From NCBI GenBank assembly GCA_023443765.1, contig JAEZTA010000046.1:1-53170 (forward strand): a stretch of 53,170 bases of DNA, given 5' to 3'. A program made the position numbers and the translations under genes. Source of the stretch: Bacteroidota bacterium. Lineage in GTDB: Bacteria; Bacteroidota; Bacteroidia; Bacteroidales; Rikenellaceae. Under the pieces are notes generated by a model that was given only the letters and a program-made list of their open reading frames with translations, was not told the origin of the DNA and searched no databases. Shown here in pieces: positions 50,606 to 53,170 of this stretch (position 1 is the first letter of the stretch; each line of letters begins with the position of its first letter).

Positions 50606-51574
50606 TCACAGATTGATGATCTTTCGATTGGCCTTGTCGATGACATTGTGATCGAGTTGCGCAAGATAGACGCGCGTCGTTCGTTCAGAGGTGTGACCCA
50701 TGCCGGCGCTGATGATTGTAAGCGGAGTTCCGCAGTCGCGCGCCAGGGTTGCCCATGAATGTCGGGCCACATAAAATGTCAAAGGTTCCGAAATTTCCAG
50801 CAGTTCTCCGATTTTACGGATAAACTTGTTCAGTTCGCGCTGTTGCTGGCGGTAAGCGCGGTAGCTGTCATCCCCGTTCAGCACGGGCAGCACATACAAA
50901 GAGTCGCTATCGTACCGGTCGATGATTTCCTGCAGGGGCGTTTCAATGCGCAGGGAGAGCATCTGGCCGGTTTTCTTGCGTTTATAAGTCAGTACACCGT
51001 CGTTGATGTCGCTCTTCCGCAGGTAGATCATATCCACGAACGACATGCCCCGGGTGTAAAAACTAAACATGAAAAGATCGCGCGCCAACGCATATTTAGG
51101 GTGCATGGCCGACAGGTCGGCATCGCTGATCCGCCGGAGCGTTTCACGTGGCAGGGCGCGTTTGCGGGTCGCCACCTGCTTGATGCGCCTGCGGTAAAAA
51201 GGATTGCCGGCAGTTGCGGGGAAAAGCCCTTTTTCAACGGCCCGGTTGTAAACGGCGCGCAGGTATCTCAGGTGAAACACAATGGTATTGGGCCCCAAGC
51301 CCCGTGCCAGGAGCCATCGCTCGTAACGTTCGAGCCATTCGGCCGTGAATTGTTCCGGATGTAATTTACATCCGCACAGGTACCGGGCAAGCATGCGGTA
51401 TGCCATCTGGTAGTTTGCGGTAGAACCGATCCGCCCCGTCTGCTCGTACTCCGCAATATGGAGCGCGAAACAGGACATGAAATCAGGCCGTGTCTTGTTG
51501 CGGGATCGTCCCGCGAATACAGGCTGTCCCATGTAGAGGCGGGACATGCCGACTAAATCTGGTGAGTGCGTCAT
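50606..51574 (-). CDS. Tyrosine recombinase, probable DNA invertase of the adjacent switch
   Basis: 322 residues from the ATG at 51574. An N-terminal SAM-like core-binding domain (about 30-120) precedes the catalytic domain: the first Arg in FSFYTRGMSFVDM, the Lys-containing KRKKTGQ strand, VARHSWATLA with the second Arg, GMGHTSERTT, and the nucleophile Tyr in RVYLAQL. This is the Bacteroidota family that includes the Tsr/Ssr invertases acting on local promoters. Its 3' end lies 75 bp from the right inverted repeat. It is not tied to phage or conjugative genes. Confidence 0.92.
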   Translation of the reverse strand: MTHSPDLVGMSRLYMGQPVFAGRSRNKTRPDFMSCFALHIAEYEQTGRIGSTANYQMAYRMLARYLCGCKLHPEQFTAEWLERYERWLLARGLGPNTIVFHLRYLRAVYNRAVEKGLFPATAGNPFYRRRIKQVATRKRALPRETLRRISDADLSAMHPKYALARDLFMFSFYTRGMSFVDMIYLRKSDINDGVLTYKRKKTGQMLSLRIETPLQEIIDRYDSDSLYVLPVLNGDDSYRAYRQQQRELNKFIRKIGELLEISEPLTFYVARHSWATLARDCGTPLTIISAGMGHTSERTTRVYLAQLDHNVIDKANRKIINL

Positions 51575-51620
51575 AGAATAAAATTTAGTGAAATTGCTTT
51601 GCAAGATATAAAACCACAAA

Positions 51621-51842
51621 TCAAAGACCGCGTAAAGCCCTGTAAATATTTGCAGTAACGGAGGGACGTCCGACCTCCGGGCATAGTTTCGAGAACCGAA
51701 AAGACCATAGGCAGGCCCAACTATGCGCTATATGAGAAGCGAGGAGTGCAAAACCGGGGAAAATTATCTTTCTGTCGCAATAATAACGAATCAAATAAGA
51801 TAATATTGCCAAGTCACCGCGCCCAAACAGCGTATTCACCAT
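51621..51842 (-). CDS. Doubtful small ORF upstream of the recombinase
   Basis: 73 codons from ATG (MVNTLFGRGDLAILSYLI) with an end SVTANIYRALRGL; no family match I can defend. The first residues vaguely recall DUF4248 proteins. It could be a decayed gene. Confidence 0.2.
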   Translation of the reverse strand: MVNTLFGRGDLAILSYLIRYYCDRKIIFPGFALLASHIAHSWACLWSFRFSKLCPEVGRPSVTANIYRALRGL

Positions 51843-52228
51843 ACTGATATTGTAGTATTTAGCAAAACGAACAGATCATTTCAGGCTAATTTATCCGGCA
51901 TCAGAAAACAAAGCATGAAGGCCAAATCGTCCCGCAAGAATTCCCCAAAAAACGACCGTCACATACCTACAAACGTAATTTTTATTATTTTTTAAGAACT
52001 CCCGAATGGGGCAGTTCCCGAGTTATGATTCCAAAATCTTTTTTTCCTTTTTCACCAAAACTTCCGTACTCTGAAAATGGGTTGATTTCCTCATTTTTTT
52101 GTGTTTTTTCTCATTTTTCACATCTTTTTCACCTCGGATTCCGGTGAAATTTCACCGGATTTCTCCCAAATTGAACTGTTTTCTGAATCGTTAAAGTGAA
52201 CAAAACGAACTCAAATCCCACCTAAAAA
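51843..52228. other. A+T-rich stretch without a gene
   Basis: Nothing assignable. Base composition is far more A/T-rich than the rest of the window, with poly-T/poly-A runs and a CCGGTGAAATTTCACCGG palindrome near 52140-52157, which would fit an insertion or regulatory region. Confidence 0.4.
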
Positions 52229-52230
52229 AC

Positions 52231-52262
52231 AAAAAAAACGATCCCTTTTGGGATCGTTTTTC
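52231..52262. terminator. Bidirectional intrinsic terminator
   Basis: Perfect 12-bp stem (52234-52245 with 52250-52261, ACGATCCC core), TTTT loop, T-run on one side and A-run on the other. Confidence 0.88.
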
Positions 52263-52543
52263 ACAGGGTTGTCGGCTGCCGACAACAACAAAACAGGAAG
52301 TTGTCAGACCGTGCCGCCGATCTGCCACCCAAAGGCCCGGAGGCCCTGCTGGGGACTGACAGCGTCGAGCACGGCAATGCGTTCCAGGAATCGGTCACAG
52401 CAACAGACCGCAGAGAAGGCGCATTCTGCCACCCTGTCGTCGTTCGGCAAATTCGTCAAAAAACGCATAGGCACGCCCCTGGCCCGGTTCCGGAAGAAAA
52501 ACAAATTGTAACAGTCCGCAGGCCTGCGACTGCTGCACAAATT
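52263..52543. other. Unassigned stretch between two terminators, possible small RNA
   Basis: About 280 bp without a convincing protein gene, flanked by the terminator at 52231-52262 and the tRNA terminator at 52544-52580. It is rich in inverted pieces, for example CAGTCGCAGG / CCTGCGGACTG at about 52513-52533. A short minus-strand frame (MRFLTNLPNDDRV start) is open but matches nothing known. A terminator on each side suggests a separate transcript. Confidence 0.35.
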
Positions 52544-52580
52544 AAAAAAAGCCAACGACTCGTTAAAAGTCATTGGCTTT
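52544..52580 (-). terminator. Terminator downstream of tRNA-Leu
   Basis: Stem AAAGCCAA-c-GACT (52548-52560) with the complementary 52568-52580 (one mismatch); on the minus strand seven T follow. Confidence 0.85.
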
Positions 52581-52589
52581 TTCTGAAAG

Positions 52590-52673
52590 TACCCGGAGCC
52601 GGGGTCGAACCGGCACGACATTGCTGTCATTGGTGTTTGAGACCAACGCGTCTACCGATTCCGCCATCCGGGC
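52590..52673 (-). tRNA. tRNA-Leu, anticodon CAA
   Basis: An 84-nt tRNA with a long variable arm. The acceptor stem GCCCGGA pairs with TCCGGGT (one G-U). The D arm is GCGGAATCGGTAGACGC. The anticodon stem TTGGT/ACCAA encloses the loop CTCAAAC, giving anticodon CAA. The T arm contains GGTTCGACC. The discriminator base is A and the 3' CCA is not encoded. It lies between the uvrC end and a terminator, transcribed leftward. Confidence 0.95.
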
Positions 52674-52741
52674 ATGTCCGCTTACGCAGCGAATCGGGTG
52701 GACAAAGATAGGCGATTTTCGCAACTTTTCAAAAAATACGG

Positions 52742-53170
52742 CTATTTTTCGAAGAAGGCCCTGATTTTTTTTGCTTTTGCCGCACCGACGAGAGCCGACA
52801 GCTCTTCGATATTGGCCGCGCGAACCTTCTCTACTGTGCGGAAATGTTGCAGCAGGGTCTGGATGGTCTTGCCGCCGATACCCTCGATCTGCTCCAGCTC
52901 GCTGTGGATAAACGCCTTACTGCGTTTCTGACGGTGGAACGAGATGGCAAAACGGTGTACCTCCTCCTGAATGTGCGACAGGAAGTGAAAAAGAGGCGAA
53001 GTCGGGCGGATACCGACCAGGAGGGGTGGAAACCCGTAGAGCAGTTCGGCTGTGCGGTGACGGTCGTCCTTAGCCAGTCCGGCAATGGGTATATCCAACC
53101 CGAGATGCTCCAACACCTCGTGGATCACCCCCATCTGCCCCTTTCCGCCGTCGGCGATGATGAGGTCGGG
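52742..53170 (-). CDS. uvrC: UvrABC system protein C, C-terminal part (5' end outside window)
   Basis: 143 codons are visible, continuing past the right edge. They cover the UvrC RNase-H-like nuclease (DLIIADGGKGQMG, then FLSHIQEEVHRFAISFH) and the C-terminal helix-hairpin-helix pair (LEQIEGIGGKTIQTLLQHF). UvrC makes the dual incisions in nucleotide excision repair. Stop at 52742-52744, 69 bp before the tRNA gene. Confidence 0.95.
   Translation of the reverse strand, partial: PDLIIADGGKGQMGVIHEVLEHLGLDIPIAGLAKDDRHRTAELLYGFPPLLVGIRPTSPLFHFLSHIQEEVHRFAISFHRQKRSKAFIHSELEQIEGIGGKTIQTLLQHFRTVEKVRAANIEELSALVGAAKAKKIRAFFEK

Noticed and set aside
50606..52673. Recombinase and tRNA-Leu as marks of an integrated genomic island
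   Set aside because: The recombinase is 1 kb from the tRNA, no att-type direct repeat of the tRNA 3' end was seen, and no mobility or phage genes are present. Its sites are those of the adjacent switch.
1..53170. CRISPR arrays, insertion sequences, prophage
   Set aside because: No spaced direct-repeat array, transposase or phage structural gene was seen.

Overview
The window looks like chromosomal DNA of a high-GC member of the Bacteroidota, most likely order Bacteroidales and Alistipes-like (inference). The signs are a SusC-type TonB receptor with an ECF sigma/FecR pair, fimbrillin-like lipoproteins, a cobalamin-riboswitch BtuB/BtuG-type operon, NAD-dependent PyrD/PyrK, and repeated promoters of the Bacteroidota type (TTG, 19-20 bp, TAnnTTTG). 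No rRNA, CRISPR array, insertion sequence or prophage was seen.

Layout. 1-3440 (minus): ECF sigma factor, FecR anti-sigma factor and the 5' part of a SusC/RagA-type receptor. 3692-15626 (minus): a complete UMP pathway in the order pyrC-carA-carB-pyrK-pyrD-pyrF-(glutaredoxin-like)-(S41 peptidase-like)-pyrE-pyrB, read from one strong promoter through a leader carrying a 35-codon peptide and an intrinsic terminator. 15783-21937: DeoR regulator, GlpT-type transporter, glycerol-1-phosphate dehydrogenase, a secreted metallophosphatase and a HAD-IIA phosphatase, which look like one phospho-glycerol functional group. 22131-25282: ZIP metal transporter, Ca/Na antiporter, MutY, small GNAT. 25520-30031: an operon of small envelope proteins, an outer-membrane barrel, two paralogous membrane proteins and a winged-helix regulator. 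30054-34083 (minus): GNAT, AsmA-like protein, LysO exporter. 34143-39150: cobalamin riboswitch, BtuG-like lipoprotein, a second lipoprotein, BtuB-like receptor, AlkD-like protein. 39219-44253: polyprenol-phosphate sugar synthase, GtrA, an ArnT/PMT-type glycosyltransferase, split ThrE exporter, a polytopic membrane protein.

44321-51574 is the most striking region. A seven-gene minus-strand operon (Rrf2-like protein, OmpA-family protein, small hypothetical, short peptide, fimbrillin lipoprotein, second short peptide, fimbrillin/PI-PLC fusion lipoprotein) has no recognisable promoter of its own. Next to it is a ~290-bp segment bounded by 25-bp inverted repeats (24/25 matching) that have the architecture of tyrosine-recombinase core sites, and then a tyrosine recombinase gene. 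The segment carries a consensus promoter that points away from the operon in this sequence. This reads as a phase-variable surface-protein operon captured in the OFF state.

The second notable system is the pyr leader. A short reading frame runs through a U-rich stretch and stops inside the first arm of an intrinsic terminator just before pyrC, the arrangement expected for UTP-sensitive, translation-coupled attenuation as in enterobacterial pyrBI. The last gene of that operon, pyrB, encodes a catalytic chain fused directly to a PyrI-type zinc domain with no allosteric domain. The right end holds a gene-poor stretch, tRNA-Leu(CAA) and the 3' end of uvrC.
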